From Croceivirga sp. (GTDB lineage Bacteria; Bacteroidota; Bacteroidia; Flavobacteriales; Flavobacteriaceae): 64,000 nucleotides of DNA. Numbering within the stretch: position 1 is the first letter of the stretch; each line of letters begins with the position of its first letter. Under the pieces are notes generated by a model, which did no database searches, was not told the DNA's origin, and saw only the letters and a list, made by a program, of their open reading frames with translations. The position numbers and the translations under genes were made by a program. Location of the stretch: contig JANQSA010000082.1 in the NCBI GenBank assembly GCA_028284285.1, positions 62,001 to 126,000 of the forward strand, read 5' to 3'. Positions 45,639 through 55,272 of this stretch are shown here, piece by piece.

Positions 45639-46414
45639 AAATCCAAATAGGAAACCTGAACGGTTCTGCTATTCACAAAATGTGAAAGTAAACCAACATT
45701 TTGGTTAGAATAGAATTGATGTATTGGTGTTGTTTTTTGGGTCTTTGCCAGATCATACTTTTCCAACAGCGTCTTGGTTTGCCGGGCAACAGCTTCTCCG
45801 GAATCAATAATTGTAATATGGCCGGGAAGTATTTTTTTAATCGTCGGCAATAAATAGGGATAATGCGTACATCCCAGTACCAGGCAATCCATACCGGCGT
45901 CCAGCATCGGATACAAATACCGTTTTAGCAAATCCGATATCGCCTCAGACGCATACTCGCCCTTTTCTATCAACTCTACCAAGCCTGCACCTTCCTGTTC
46001 CAAAATCTCTATTCCGGAAGCGTGTAATTTGGCGGTATTGTGAAAAAGGGCACTGGACAAAGTTCCTTTGGTCGCCAAAACCCCTACTTTTTTGGTTTTG
46101 GTTTGCAAAGCAGCGGGTTTAATAGCAGGTTCTATTCCCACAAAAGGAACGGAATACTTTTTCCGTAAAAAGTCTATGGCATTGGTAGTTGCCGTATTGC
46201 AGGCCACGACGATTAGTTTACAATTGTAGGAAAGTAGCAGTTCGGTATTCTTGATACTCAATGCAATAATGGCCTCTTTAGACTTATTCCCATAGGGAGC
46301 GTTCCTACTGTCTGCCAGATAGACCGTAGCTTGAGCAGGCAGAAGTTGGGTAATCTCCTTCCAAATAGAAGTACCACCCACACCGGAGTCAAATATCCCA
46401 ATAGGTGTATTCAT
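45635..46414 (-). CDS. murI: Glutamate racemase
   Basis: A 259-residue racemase starting MNTPIGIFDSGVGG; catalytic Asp/Ser region there, Cys in VVACNTATT and second Cys in VLGCTHYPYLLP. It provides D-glutamate for peptidoglycan. The start at 46414 follows the family; an upstream in-frame extension of 13 residues crosses the terminator region. It is downstream of the ompH genes but separated by a terminator. Confidence 0.95.
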   Translation of the reverse strand: MNTPIGIFDSGVGGTSIWKEITQLLPAQATVYLADSRNAPYGNKSKEAIIALSIKNTELLLSYNCKLIVVACNTATTNAIDFLRKKYSVPFVGIEPAIKPAALQTKTKKVGVLATKGTLSSALFHNTAKLHASGIEILEQEGAGLVELIEKGEYASEAISDLLKRYLYPMLDAGMDCLVLGCTHYPYLLPTIKKILPGHITIIDSGEAVARQTKTLLEKYDLAKTQKTTPIHQFYSNQNVGLLSHFVNSRTVQVSYLDF

Positions 46415-46429
46415 GAGTATCCAACCATA

Positions 46430-46460
46430 AAAAAGCCGCCAATGGACAAACAAAGGCGGC
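46430..46460 (-). terminator. Terminator between ompH and murI
   Basis: GCCGCC (46435-46440) pairs with GGCGGC (46455-46460); on the minus strand the stem is followed by a T-run (46429-46434). Confidence 0.7.
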
Positions 46461-46484
46461 GTATTCTTATATCTGATTTAGGTC

Positions 46485-46994
46485 TTAAAATCCCAATTCC
46501 TGTTTTACATCTGGCATCAAATCCCGGCCCTGGGCCACAATGAGTCCACCCCCTTGTGAGGCATCAATCACATAATCAAACCCAAGTGCCGCAGCTACTT
46601 TTTCAATGGCTGCCTTGGCTTTTTCCGAAATGGGAGCAAAAAGTTCTGCCTGCTTCTTTTGCATTTCCTGCATAGCCGCAGTCTCAGCTTCCTGGATATT
46701 TTTTTCATAACCTTGCAACTCAATAGCGCGCTTTTCGTTTTCTTCATTGGTTTTGGAAGAAGCCTCGTTTTGATATTGCGTCAACTTATTTTTAAGTTCA
46801 GTCATTGAACCCTCCAAATCCGCCCGATAGGTTTCCTGAAGTTGCTTCAATTCGGCCTGGGCAGCCTTCATTTCCGGCATTTCTGAAAGCAATAGTTGTA
46901 CATTTATATGCGCTACTTTGCTTTGTGCATTTACAAAACCTGTGGCAGCTATCATCAACACCATCACAATAACCAACATTCTTACTTTTTTCAT
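46485..46994 (-). CDS. OmpH/Skp family periplasmic chaperone
   Basis: A 169-residue protein with a signal peptide (about 1-23, ending GFVNAQ) and a coiled-coil body (AELKQLQETYRADLEGSMTEL onward) typical of Skp, which holds outer-membrane proteins on their way to BamA. It ends with a short strand region (ALGFDYVIDASQGGGLIV). One of two tandem copies after bamA. Confidence 0.92.
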   Translation of the reverse strand: MKKVRMLVIVMVLMIAATGFVNAQSKVAHINVQLLLSEMPEMKAAQAELKQLQETYRADLEGSMTELKNKLTQYQNEASSKTNEENEKRAIELQGYEKNIQEAETAAMQEMQKKQAELFAPISEKAKAAIEKVAAALGFDYVIDASQGGGLIVAQGRDLMPDVKQELGF

Positions 46995-47040
46995 AATTCC
47001 AATAGTTTAATTTTGAGTATACAATTTAAGTGTTAAGTGT

Positions 47041-47883
47041 TTATTTCAGACTTGTTGAGTCTTTTTCTTGTTCTTGTTCCTTTTTTTGTCGTTCTTCTAA
47101 TTTTGCTTTGCGTTTCGCTTCCCTTTCTTCCAATAATTTCTTCCTTCGTTCTTCATAGGCCTTTTTACGTTCTTCCCGTAACCGTAATTGTTCCGCTCGT
47201 CTTTCCGCTACTGCTTTTTCTCGCGTTTCTTTATCACTTTGTGCCTTCTCCTGCCTTTCCTTCAGCGCTTCACTAATTTCCCGGTCAGATTCCGCTTCGC
47301 TTTCCTGGAACTCTTTTAAGCGATTCTTCATCTCTTTATCCTTCTTCGATTTACTAACTTTCCGTGTCCGCGCTATTTCCCTTAATATCAGATCGCTAAT
47401 GTCATGCCGTTTTTCGGAGTACAACATTACAACATCTGCGGATTTATCAAAAATAAAATCGTACCTTTTGTTCTTACCAATTTTTTGTACCTCCACAAAT
47501 ACCTGGTCCTGGATGGGTTGAATTAACAGTTGTTTTTGCAATACCAAATCCCCTTGAGGTCCAAACCGGTCCTGCTGATAATCCAGCACCTCCTTTTCAA
47601 GGATCTGGATTTCCTCTTCACGTTCCAGGATCAATTCATCTGTAAGCAGCACTTTTTCCGAAGCCAAGTCTTTTTTCATCTGTTCCACCTTGCTCAATTT
47701 CAACTCAATCTCCTGCTTCCATTTATTCGCCTTGGCATTTAATTGTTCGGTTGCGTCTCTGTACTCCTCTACATTTTCCAAAATGTATTCCATGTCTACA
47801 TATCCGATCCTTACCCCGCGCTGCGACCAAGCCGTTAAGGACACAAACAGTGCAATCATAAAAAAGAGCGTTGTTATCTTCAT
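47041..47883 (-). CDS. OmpH/Skp family protein with long charged C-terminal coil
   Basis: A 280-residue Skp-like protein: signal peptide ending AWSQ, IGYVDMEYILENVEEYRDA, coiled-coil arms, and the closing KRYDFIFDKSADVVMLY region at about 150. After about residue 170 a further 110 residues of almost pure K/E/R heptads (RLKEFQESEAESDREI, REERKKAYEERRKKLLEE) extend it beyond the usual Skp length. Directly follows bamA and precedes the shorter ompH, as in other flavobacteria. Confidence 0.9.
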   Translation of the reverse strand: MKITTLFFMIALFVSLTAWSQRGVRIGYVDMEYILENVEEYRDATEQLNAKANKWKQEIELKLSKVEQMKKDLASEKVLLTDELILEREEEIQILEKEVLDYQQDRFGPQGDLVLQKQLLIQPIQDQVFVEVQKIGKNKRYDFIFDKSADVVMLYSEKRHDISDLILREIARTRKVSKSKKDKEMKNRLKEFQESEAESDREISEALKERQEKAQSDKETREKAVAERRAEQLRLREERKKAYEERRKKLLEEREAKRKAKLEERQKKEQEQEKDSTSLK

Positions 47884-47985
47884 TTTTGCATCCAGAATTT
47901 ACATAGAAAATATCGTGCCAAAATACGTAAAACATTTAAGATGAATATCTTAACTAACCGCAATTATCCCGAATTTTCACTTAAA

Positions 47986-50676
47986 TTAAAACTGCTGACC
48001 AATAATGAAGTGGGTTTGCCATCCGCTAGGCCCCTGACCGGCGGATTGTGGTCTTAGATCTTCGTCAAATCCATAACCGAAATCTATTCCTAAAAGTCCG
48101 AACGCTGGCATAAAAATGCGTAGCCCCACTCCAGCTGATCTCTTTAACTGAAACGGATTAAAGTTCCTAAAATTGTCAAAGGCATTACCTGCTTCTAAAA
48201 AAGATTGCACATATATAGAGGCCGCAGGCTTTAAGGTAAGGGGATAACGTAGTTCCATGGTGTATTTGTTATATATGGTACCCCCATCTTGTTCCAGCTG
48301 ACCGGTTACGGGATTTACACTTACCGGTGTAATTGAGCTATTCTCATATCCCCGAAGCTGTATGATTTCACGACCATCTAAAGTAAAGTTCCCCAAACCA
48401 TCTCCTCCAACAAAAAAGCGCTCAAAGGGTACATTTCCAATATCTCTATTATAATTCCCTAAAAATCCGAACTCCACATTGGTCCGTAGCACCAATTTAT
48501 CTACTAAACGCGTATACCAATCCCCCCTAAACTTTATCTTGTAAAACTCCAACCATTTAAACCGCTCTTCCTCCAGGCTTTCCAACCTTCGGCTAAGACT
48601 GGCAGATTCCGGGGCATTAGTGCCTATTTCCAGAAGCTCCGTGGTAATTTCATCAATCTCCGCGGAAATTGCTCCAAAATCCTTATTACTGAACAATGAG
48701 TACGGTGGGGTAAGTTTTGCTGTGATTTCAAAATTAGAACCGGTCAGCGGAAAAATTCTACTGGGCCCCTGGGAGCTTCTTGAGATTCCTAAGGTGTAGG
48801 TAAGAGAATTGGAGCTTCCGTTACCAAAATTGAACAATCCATTGTTAAAATTGTTAAAATCATACAATTGGTAGCTTGCTGAATGCGAAATGGTAAAGAA
48901 GTCATCGGGCCATTGGACTCTTTTTGCTAATCCTGCAGAGACTCCTGTTATGGAAAAACTTCTATTTCTTTGTACATCTATCCTTCCCTGATTATCAAAA
49001 TTTGAGGCAAATTGTTGTGTTCTGGAGAATGACAGGTTAAAGCGCACCGGTTTCTTACCGCCCAGCCAGGGTTCGGCAAAATTAAGACTGTACACTCTAA
49101 AGGTCCTACTGGCTTGAAGTCTTAGTGCAAACGTTTGCCCATCCCCCATAGGTACCGGCTTATACGCTTCACCATTAAACAGGTTTTGTATGGAAAAGTT
49201 ATTGAAAGAAAGCCCCAGGGTACCAATGAATCCGCCACCGCCGAAACCACCTTGTAACTCTATTTGACTGGAACCGGCTTCTACCAAACTATACTTTAAA
49301 TCTACAGTACCGGCATTAGGATCCGGATTTTCAATATCCGGAACAATTTGTTCCGCATCAAAAAAGCCCAGCTGGCCTAACTCACGAACACTCCTTACAA
49401 TATTATCTTTGCTATATTTTTGCCCGGGTCGGGTGCGGAGTTCCCGAAAAACAACATGATCGTTCGTCTTATCGTTACCCACAATAGTAACGTGATTTAA
49501 AAAGGTCTCTTTTCCTTCAATGATCCGTATCTCAAAATCTATAGTATCGTTTGCTGCGGATACTTCTACCGGGTTAATACTTGAAAATAAATAGCCATTG
49601 TTCTGATAGAGATTGGTTATGTCCTCTGCATCTGGCTTGGTATCGTCCGCAATACGTTGCTTCAATAACACCCCATTATACGTATCTCCTTTTTTGATCC
49701 CGAGTACCTGGGTTAAGGTACGATCGGTATACACAGAATTTCCCACAAAGTTGATATCCCCAAAGTAGTATTTATTGCCTTCCTCTATCTTGATTTTCAA
49801 GGCAATGTTGTTCTCATCCAGTTTGATAAAAGTATCTGAGACTATCCGTGCATCCCGGTACCCCCTTTCCGCATAGGTGTCCACCAAATTAGAAAGGTCT
49901 TCCCTGTAGTCATCCTCAATGTACTTAGACTTTTTCCAGAATCGGTACAACTTTTTCTTCTTCGTTTTCTTCAGGGACTTTCTCAATCGCTTGTTAGACA
50001 ATTTTTCATTGCCTTCAAATTCAATACTCTTAATTTTCACCTTATCCCCTTTGCGGACATTGATAACCATACTTTCACTATTGGTCCCAACGGTATCCTT
50101 GGCGGTAGCAATAGTAACTCTGGTATTTAAAAACCCTTGTTTTCTGTATTTGTTTTCCAGAAAATTTTTGGTATTCGCAATCAAGCTTTCCGTAATCTTT
50201 TTTCCTTTTTTAAGATCCGTATCGTCTATTATACCTTGTACCTTTCGTTTTTTTACCCCATATAAGGTGACATCAGAAAGTGTGGGACGCTCTAAAATCC
50301 GTAATTCTAAAAACACCTTATCTCCTTCAACGTAATGAAAAAAGGAAATGTCGCTAAAGAGTTCCAGACTCCACAACTTTTTTATTATCGCGCTTATTTC
50401 CTCCCCGGGAATGGTAATAGACTGCCCTATTCTCAATCCGGTGTAGGTTTTAACCGTTTGCTCGTTGTAGCTTTGTAATCCGGTTACCTCCAATCCACCT
50501 AAAATATATTTTTCTGCAGTTTCTAATGAGGTAATCTGGGCAAAACTGGCGTGGTGGACAAGTAAAAAAAGAAGAAGAATTTTGGGGAGTAACGTAATTT
50601 TTTTTAACCCTCTAACTGAGTTGTTCACTAGTTTTTCCAAATCGTCGTTCTCTATTCTGGTAATTGATAATTGCAT
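47986..50676 (-). CDS. bamA: Outer membrane protein assembly factor BamA
   Basis: Up to 896 residues: signal peptide ending HHASFAQ at about residue 47, POTRA repeats (about 60-450; e.g. VTIVGNDKTNDHVVFREL), then a 16-strand barrel with the FFVGGDGLGNF motif (variant of the VRGF-region) and terminal Phe (FIIGQQF). It inserts beta-barrel proteins in the outer membrane. The ATG at 50676 makes a 65-bp overlap with uppS and an unusually long signal region; a GTG at 50628 would give a normal signal peptide, so the true start is uncertain. Confidence 0.95.
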   Translation of the reverse strand: MQLSITRIENDDLEKLVNNSVRGLKKITLLPKILLLFLLVHHASFAQITSLETAEKYILGGLEVTGLQSYNEQTVKTYTGLRIGQSITIPGEEISAIIKKLWSLELFSDISFFHYVEGDKVFLELRILERPTLSDVTLYGVKKRKVQGIIDDTDLKKGKKITESLIANTKNFLENKYRKQGFLNTRVTIATAKDTVGTNSESMVINVRKGDKVKIKSIEFEGNEKLSNKRLRKSLKKTKKKKLYRFWKKSKYIEDDYREDLSNLVDTYAERGYRDARIVSDTFIKLDENNIALKIKIEEGNKYYFGDINFVGNSVYTDRTLTQVLGIKKGDTYNGVLLKQRIADDTKPDAEDITNLYQNNGYLFSSINPVEVSAANDTIDFEIRIIEGKETFLNHVTIVGNDKTNDHVVFRELRTRPGQKYSKDNIVRSVRELGQLGFFDAEQIVPDIENPDPNAGTVDLKYSLVEAGSSQIELQGGFGGGGFIGTLGLSFNNFSIQNLFNGEAYKPVPMGDGQTFALRLQASRTFRVYSLNFAEPWLGGKKPVRFNLSFSRTQQFASNFDNQGRIDVQRNRSFSITGVSAGLAKRVQWPDDFFTISHSASYQLYDFNNFNNGLFNFGNGSSNSLTYTLGISRSSQGPSRIFPLTGSNFEITAKLTPPYSLFSNKDFGAISAEIDEITTELLEIGTNAPESASLSRRLESLEEERFKWLEFYKIKFRGDWYTRLVDKLVLRTNVEFGFLGNYNRDIGNVPFERFFVGGDGLGNFTLDGREIIQLRGYENSSITPVSVNPVTGQLEQDGGTIYNKYTMELRYPLTLKPAASIYVQSFLEAGNAFDNFRNFNPFQLKRSAGVGLRIFMPAFGLLGIDFGYGFDEDLRPQSAGQGPSGWQTHFIIGQQF

Positions 50677-51352
50677 CTACCAAATGCTGCTCTCTAAAAT
50701 CAGGCCAAAATACGTCAATAAAATATAATTCGGCATACGCTATCTGCCAAAGTAGAAAATTGCTAATTCTATGCTCCCCACTTGTACGTATAAGTAGGTC
50801 CACATCTGGCAGGTCATGCGTGTAAAGATGGGTATTTATAAGTTTTTCATCAATATCATCTTCTGAAATTAGGTTATTTTTAACTTTGGCACTTATAGCC
50901 TTAATAGCCGTTTTTAGCTCTTCCCGGGAACCATAACTAAGTGCCAAAGTCAAAGTGAGTCCGGTATTCTCTTTGGTATTTTCAATTACCTCCCTGAGTT
51001 CTTGTGCTGCCTTGGGGGGCAGGTAATCGATGGTGCCAATGGCATTAAGCCTAATGTTGTTTTTATGAAGTGTTTTCAATTCTTTTTGCAAAGAACTCAC
51101 CAACAATCGCATAAGGGTTTGTACTTCTAACTTGGGCCGTTTCCAATTTTCTGTAGAAAATGCATAAAGCGTGAGGAAGTCTATTTTAAGTTTTGCACAG
51201 TTCTCCACGGTTTTTCTCACGGCTTCCACCCCATTCTCATGACCAAACACCCGCAACTTTCCGCGTTCTTTGGCCCATCGCCCATTACCGTCCATAATAA
51301 TAGCGATATGGCGAGGCAACTTTTCCTCATCTATGTGGTTCAGATGGCTCAC
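50612..51352 (-). CDS. uppS: Isoprenyl transferase (undecaprenyl diphosphate synthase)
   Basis: A 246-residue cis-prenyltransferase with the catalytic motif IMDGNGRWAKERG, FLTLYAFSTENWKRP, and RTSGEHRISNFLLWQIAYAE. It makes the lipid carrier for cell-wall synthesis. The start is a GTG at 51352 (ATG-less N-terminus). It lies 3 bp after the DUF6089 gene and overlaps bamA. Confidence 0.95.
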   Translation of the reverse strand: MSHLNHIDEEKLPRHIAIIMDGNGRWAKERGKLRVFGHENGVEAVRKTVENCAKLKIDFLTLYAFSTENWKRPKLEVQTLMRLLVSSLQKELKTLHKNNIRLNAIGTIDYLPPKAAQELREVIENTKENTGLTLTLALSYGSREELKTAIKAISAKVKNNLISEDDIDEKLINTHLYTHDLPDVDLLIRTSGEHRISNFLLWQIAYAELYFIDVFWPDFREQHLVDAIINYQNRERRFGKTSEQLS

Positions 51353-51355
51353 TGT

Positions 51356-52042
51356 TTACTCAAAACAATCCTGGCATGGCTTTCTTCCGAAAGTGTAGGT
51401 TAGGGTAAATCCCGAAAATACATACCAGTCTTCACTTAATATATTCCCAAATCTAAATTCTTCAAAATTAGAACCTTTTGGGTTACTGGCATCCAAATTA
51501 TCGGTAAAAGTGTAACGTGCCCCTATTTCGGCGCCTAAAATGAGAAATTGATTCAAACGTAATTTAGCCCCTACCGTCATGGGAATGGCAAAGCTACCAT
51601 CCCTTTGGTCAAGATCTTGCACTTGTCCCCCCAGGGCAATGTAATCAAAGTCATATCTGAAATAGGTTAACCCGGTATACAGATAAGGTGTGAACGCGGG
51701 TCCCAACTTATGGAGGTTGTATTCCACAAAGTTAAACTCCATTCCCAGAGAATACTCCGTAATAGAGTTTTCATAGGAATAGCCCCGTTGCTGTCTTGAA
51801 GGTTTGCTGGACTTGGTATCATCCGCTGTAAACGTCCCTCGGTAAACACTTGCCCTCCAGGCATATCTTTTACTTTTATTCCATTTAAAGATGCCCCCAT
51901 ATGCCAGGCCGGAAGGTAGAACATAATTAGTTCGGCCTACATCTCCAATATTGTTAATGCCTCCGGCAAACAATCCTATTTCATACGTCTGGGCAGTAAT
52001 ACTGCTTACCGCCATAAAACACACCAAAAAAACTGTTCTCAT
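51356..52042 (-). CDS. DUF6089 family outer-membrane-type protein
   Basis: A 228-residue exported protein; start at 52042 (MRTVFLVCFMAVSSITAQ) gives a normal signal peptide. The mature part begins TYEIGLFAGGINNIGD and consists of alternating strands (YLYTGLTYFRYDFDY, LILGAEIGARYTF) like a small 8-strand barrel; it ends with a CQDC pair. The family always accompanies uppS-bamA in flavobacteria, so an envelope role is likely but unproven. Confidence 0.88.
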   Translation of the reverse strand: MRTVFLVCFMAVSSITAQTYEIGLFAGGINNIGDVGRTNYVLPSGLAYGGIFKWNKSKRYAWRASVYRGTFTADDTKSSKPSRQQRGYSYENSITEYSLGMEFNFVEYNLHKLGPAFTPYLYTGLTYFRYDFDYIALGGQVQDLDQRDGSFAIPMTVGAKLRLNQFLILGAEIGARYTFTDNLDASNPKGSNFEEFRFGNILSEDWYVFSGFTLTYTFGRKPCQDCFE

Positions 52043-52146
52043 ATAAAGCTTGAAAATATAACAATACCAAAGGACAGACCTTTTCATTGTCATATACTGT
52101 TCTCTTGTAAAACAGTTTTTACCTTTATTTATTGTTATTCCACTGC

Positions 52147-53028
52147 TTAGTTCCTACGGTCTTCTCCCCAGAGCAACTTGTTACGAAGTGTTTTCAGAAA
52201 ACTTTCCGATTTGTATTCTATCATTTTAATGTAAAAGGGGGACTTTTGGACAATAATTTCCTTGCCATTAGGAATGGTGGCAATACGGGAATCCAGAGAT
52301 ACCAGATGATTTTCTTCCCTACCGGACACCTTTAGCCGAATCCGTGTGTTATCTGCAATAACAAAAGGACGCGCATTCAGGTTATGAGGGGCAATAGGGG
52401 TAAGCACCAAAGATTTTGCATCAGGAGCAATTACCGGTCCTCCACAACTTAAGGAATACCCTGTGGACCCGGTGGGTGTAGAGACAATTAACCCGTCTGC
52501 CCAATAAGAGGTAAGGTATTCGTCATCCAAATACGTTTCCACGGTGATCATGGAGGTGGTATCCTTACGGCTAACGGTAATTTCATTGAGCGCAAAATTC
52601 AACTCGCCAAAAGCTTCAATATTAGAATCCAGGCAGATTTCCAAAAGGCTTCGTTCTTCAATGGTGAACTTACCTGCCAGGAATTCCGTAACCACCTTAC
52701 GAACATCTGCTTTGTTAAAGGTAGATAAAAAGCCCAATCGACCGGTATTCACCCCAACAATCGGAATACCTAAATCCCGAACGTAAGTAACGGCTCGTAA
52801 CATCGTACCGTCCCCTCCAAAGCTCACAAACATATCAAAAGAAGTATCCAACCCATCATCCTGAGAAAAAACCGTGCGATTTTCATGCCTTGAAAACTTA
52901 GGAATCTTTTTGGAAAACTCAATTTCAACGGCAATATGGGCCTGGTGTTTCTCCAGTTCTTCAAAAAGCGCCATCACACAAGGAAGGTCTCCGTCTAAGA
53001 GCGATTGACCATAAATGGCGACTTTCAT
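52147..53028 (-). CDS. nadK: NAD kinase
   Basis: A 293-residue NAD kinase with FVSFGGDGTMLRAV (GGDG motif), VNTGRLGFLS and the conserved GSTGYSLSCGGP. It makes NADP from NAD. It follows the CBS gene by 1 bp on the same strand. Confidence 0.96.
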   Translation of the reverse strand: MKVAIYGQSLLDGDLPCVMALFEELEKHQAHIAVEIEFSKKIPKFSRHENRTVFSQDDGLDTSFDMFVSFGGDGTMLRAVTYVRDLGIPIVGVNTGRLGFLSTFNKADVRKVVTEFLAGKFTIEERSLLEICLDSNIEAFGELNFALNEITVSRKDTTSMITVETYLDDEYLTSYWADGLIVSTPTGSTGYSLSCGGPVIAPDAKSLVLTPIAPHNLNARPFVIADNTRIRLKVSGREENHLVSLDSRIATIPNGKEIIVQKSPFYIKMIEYKSESFLKTLRNKLLWGEDRRN

Positions 53029-53029
53029 G

Positions 53030-53695
53030 CTAAACGTTTAGGTATTTGTCCAGATACTCCGAGCGTTGCTTGAGGTCTTCCATGAATTGATCGTCATTGG
53101 TCCCGGACAATATGGTATACCCGTAACGTCTAAAAGTCTGAATCACTTCGTTAAGGTTAGTCCCGTTTATTTTTAAGGTAACTTGTATCAGATCATTCGC
53201 ATTATCGGTGACAAATGCCCCTAAGAGCCGGCTGTTATTGCTTTCCACAATCTGTGATATTTCACTCATGGAATAATCCCGTATCCCCTTAGAGATGATC
53301 AAGATACCACCAGGTTCCGTAAAAAAGGGAGTCGCAATAAACAGGGATACAATATCATTGAGATCATAATATCCCAAAACCTTTTGAGTACGGTCCAATA
53401 CAGGAAGTATATTGGCTTCATTCCGGGCAAATTTTTCCAGAACATCTAACCATAAGGTATCTCCGGTTACGGAAAAGGTTTCTAATTGATGTCGGAATTC
53501 CTCAATTGAGGAATCGGGATCAAAACACGCCAGGTCACATTCGGAGAGCAATCCCAAAAAAAGACCCTCTTCTATCACAGCAACATGAGAGAAAGTGGTT
53601 TCCTCGAAGAACGTAATCACCTTATCCAGTTTTTCAGCTACTCCGAAAACCGGCAGAGAATACAAGATTTTATCCTGAATGTTCATTCCGTTCAT
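53030..53695 (-). CDS. CBS domain protein with C-terminal ACT-like part
   Basis: A 221-residue protein: two CBS motifs over residues 10-130 (FSHVAVIEEGLFLGLLSECDL; ILPVLDRTQKVLGYYDLNDI) and an ACT-like domain at about 145-210 (GAFVTDNANDLIQVTLKING). CBS pairs usually bind adenosyl nucleotides, so it may tune the adjacent NAD kinase, with which it is nearly fused (1-bp gap); this is inference. A second ATG at 53686 is equally possible. Confidence 0.87.
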   Translation of the reverse strand: MNGMNIQDKILYSLPVFGVAEKLDKVITFFEETTFSHVAVIEEGLFLGLLSECDLACFDPDSSIEEFRHQLETFSVTGDTLWLDVLEKFARNEANILPVLDRTQKVLGYYDLNDIVSLFIATPFFTEPGGILIISKGIRDYSMSEISQIVESNNSRLLGAFVTDNANDLIQVTLKINGTNLNEVIQTFRRYGYTILSGTNDDQFMEDLKQRSEYLDKYLNV

Positions 53696-53702
53696 ACCAG
53701 CA

Positions 53703-53710
53703 CAAAACTA
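53703..53710 (-). promoter_or_regulatory. -7 box of the CBS-nadK-bamA operon
   Basis: TAGTTTTG on the minus strand matches TAnnTTTG, 8 bp before the CBS start, so the leader would be very short or the start lies at 53686. Confidence 0.4.
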
Positions 53711-53744
53711 CAAATTATACCTCGCAAAAGGTGTGCCCATTTTG

Positions 53745-53752
53745 TATTTTTG
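53745..53752 (+). promoter_or_regulatory. -7 box of the pdxJ promoter
   Basis: TATTTTTG matches TAnnTTTG and lies 22 bp before the pdxJ ATG at 53774; -33 box unclear. Confidence 0.45.
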
Positions 53753-53773
53753 CAGCTTCTTAAAACAGACCCA

Positions 53774-54487
53774 ATGACCCGATTAAGTGTTAATATCAAT
53801 AAACTGGCCACTTTACGTAATTCCAGGGGAGGAAATCTACCGAACATTGTAGCGTCCGCCCAAGATATTGAATCCTTTGGTGCTCAAGGTATTACTATCC
53901 ATCCCAGACCGGATGAACGCCACATACGCTATCAGGATGCCCGGGACCTGAAACCGGTGGTAAGGACAGAGTTCAATATTGAAGGCAACCCTATACCCAG
54001 GTTCATTGATCTGGTCTTAGCGGTAAAGCCTACTCAGGTTACCCTGGTACCGGATGCGGAAGACGCCATTACTTCAAACGCCGGTTGGGATACCATAAGA
54101 CATAAGGATTTTTTGATAGAGGTAATCCAAACCTTCAAAGAAAATGGAATTCGCACCTCAATTTTTGTAGATCCTGAGGTAAAAATGATAGAAGGTGCTG
54201 TAGTCATCGGAACGGATAGAGTAGAACTCTACACGGAAAGCTATGCCAGGGACTTTGCTATGGGTAACCTACAAGGTATTACTCCTTATGTGGAAGCCGC
54301 TAAAGTAGCTAACAACCTGGGACTGGGTTTGAATGCCGGTCACGATTTGAATCTGGATAACATACACTATTTTAAGGAACATATGCCGCATTTATTGGAA
54401 GTTTCTATCGGACATGCACTCATTTGTGAATCCCTTTACCTGGGCCTGGAAAATGTGGTTAATATGTATCTGCAAAAATTGAAATGA
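53774..54487 (+). CDS. pdxJ: Pyridoxine 5'-phosphate synthase
   Basis: A 237-residue TIM barrel starting MTRLSVNINKLATLRNSRGG, with HPRPDERHIRYQDA, FNIEGNP and LNAGHDLNL, all family motifs. It condenses 1-deoxyxylulose 5-phosphate and aminoacetone phosphate to PNP; PLP is needed by several enzymes in this window. A frame reaching back to 53585 overlaps the promoter and is rejected. Overlaps the next gene by 4 bp. Confidence 0.96.
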   Translation: MTRLSVNINKLATLRNSRGGNLPNIVASAQDIESFGAQGITIHPRPDERHIRYQDARDLKPVVRTEFNIEGNPIPRFIDLVLAVKPTQVTLVPDAEDAITSNAGWDTIRHKDFLIEVIQTFKENGIRTSIFVDPEVKMIEGAVVIGTDRVELYTESYARDFAMGNLQGITPYVEAAKVANNLGLGLNAGHDLNLDNIHYFKEHMPHLLEVSIGHALICESLYLGLENVVNMYLQKLK

Positions 54488-55257
54488 GCCAAATCTTACA
54501 CTCCACAATACTGGGCAAAGGCACTCCCCTTTTAATTCTTCATGGATTTCTGGGCATGTCGGATAACTGGAAAACATTAGGCAACAAATATGCTGAGCAA
54601 GGACTCCAGGTGCATCTGATTGACCAGCGGAATCACGGTAGAAGTTTTCATGATGTTGTTTTTGATTACAACACTCTTGCAGCGGACCTTAGTGATTACA
54701 TGTCCTATTACAAATTGGAAAAGGCCCATCTGTTGGGACATTCCATGGGCGGAAAAACAGCCATGCAATTTGCTGTCCAAAAAGGCAGTCAAGTGGTAAA
54801 ACTTTTGGTAGCAGACATTGCGCCCAGATACTATCCACCCCATCATCAGAAAATTATTGATGCGTTGCTTACTTTGGATCTGGATAGGATTAGCAGCCGA
54901 TCTGAAGCCGATAGGCAACTTTCCGTACAAATTGATGACTTTGGTGTCCGTCAGTTTTTACTCAAAAACCTTTATTGGCGGGAAAGAGGAAAATTGGGTT
55001 TTAGATGTAACCTGGATATCCTGCAACATCGATTGAACGAAATAGGAGCGCCCCTGGCCGCAGATAGTACTTTTGAGGGTGCGACACTTTTTCTACGGGG
55101 CGGCCGATCCGATTATATACGTCCCGATGACCGATCGCTCATTGAAAGGCATTTTCCCAATGCCAGAATTAATACTGTAGAAAATGCCGGACATTGGCTA
55201 CATGCTGAAAATCCTACACAATTCTTCGAAAAATCAATCAGGTTTCTGAATTCTTAA
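54484..55257 (+). CDS. Alpha/beta hydrolase (YbfF-like esterase)
   Basis: A 257-residue hydrolase: HGFLGMSDNWKTLG oxyanion region, nucleophile Ser in LLGHSMGGKTA, acid in LRGGRSDYI and His in ENAGHWLHAENP. Resembles E. coli YbfF, an acyl-CoA/ester hydrolase. It is translationally coupled to pdxJ (ATGA), a conserved pairing in flavobacteria, but the substrate is unknown. Confidence 0.9.
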   Translation: MSQILHSTILGKGTPLLILHGFLGMSDNWKTLGNKYAEQGLQVHLIDQRNHGRSFHDVVFDYNTLAADLSDYMSYYKLEKAHLLGHSMGGKTAMQFAVQKGSQVVKLLVADIAPRYYPPHHQKIIDALLTLDLDRISSRSEADRQLSVQIDDFGVRQFLLKNLYWRERGKLGFRCNLDILQHRLNEIGAPLAADSTFEGATLFLRGGRSDYIRPDDRSLIERHFPNARINTVENAGHWLHAENPTQFFEKSIRFLNS

Positions 55258-55272
55258 AAAACCCCTGTTTTT

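Noticed and set aside
53585-53773. 63-codon N-terminal extension of pdxJ
   Set aside because: It overlaps the divergent CBS gene and promoter and is not part of the PdxJ family; family start is at 53774.
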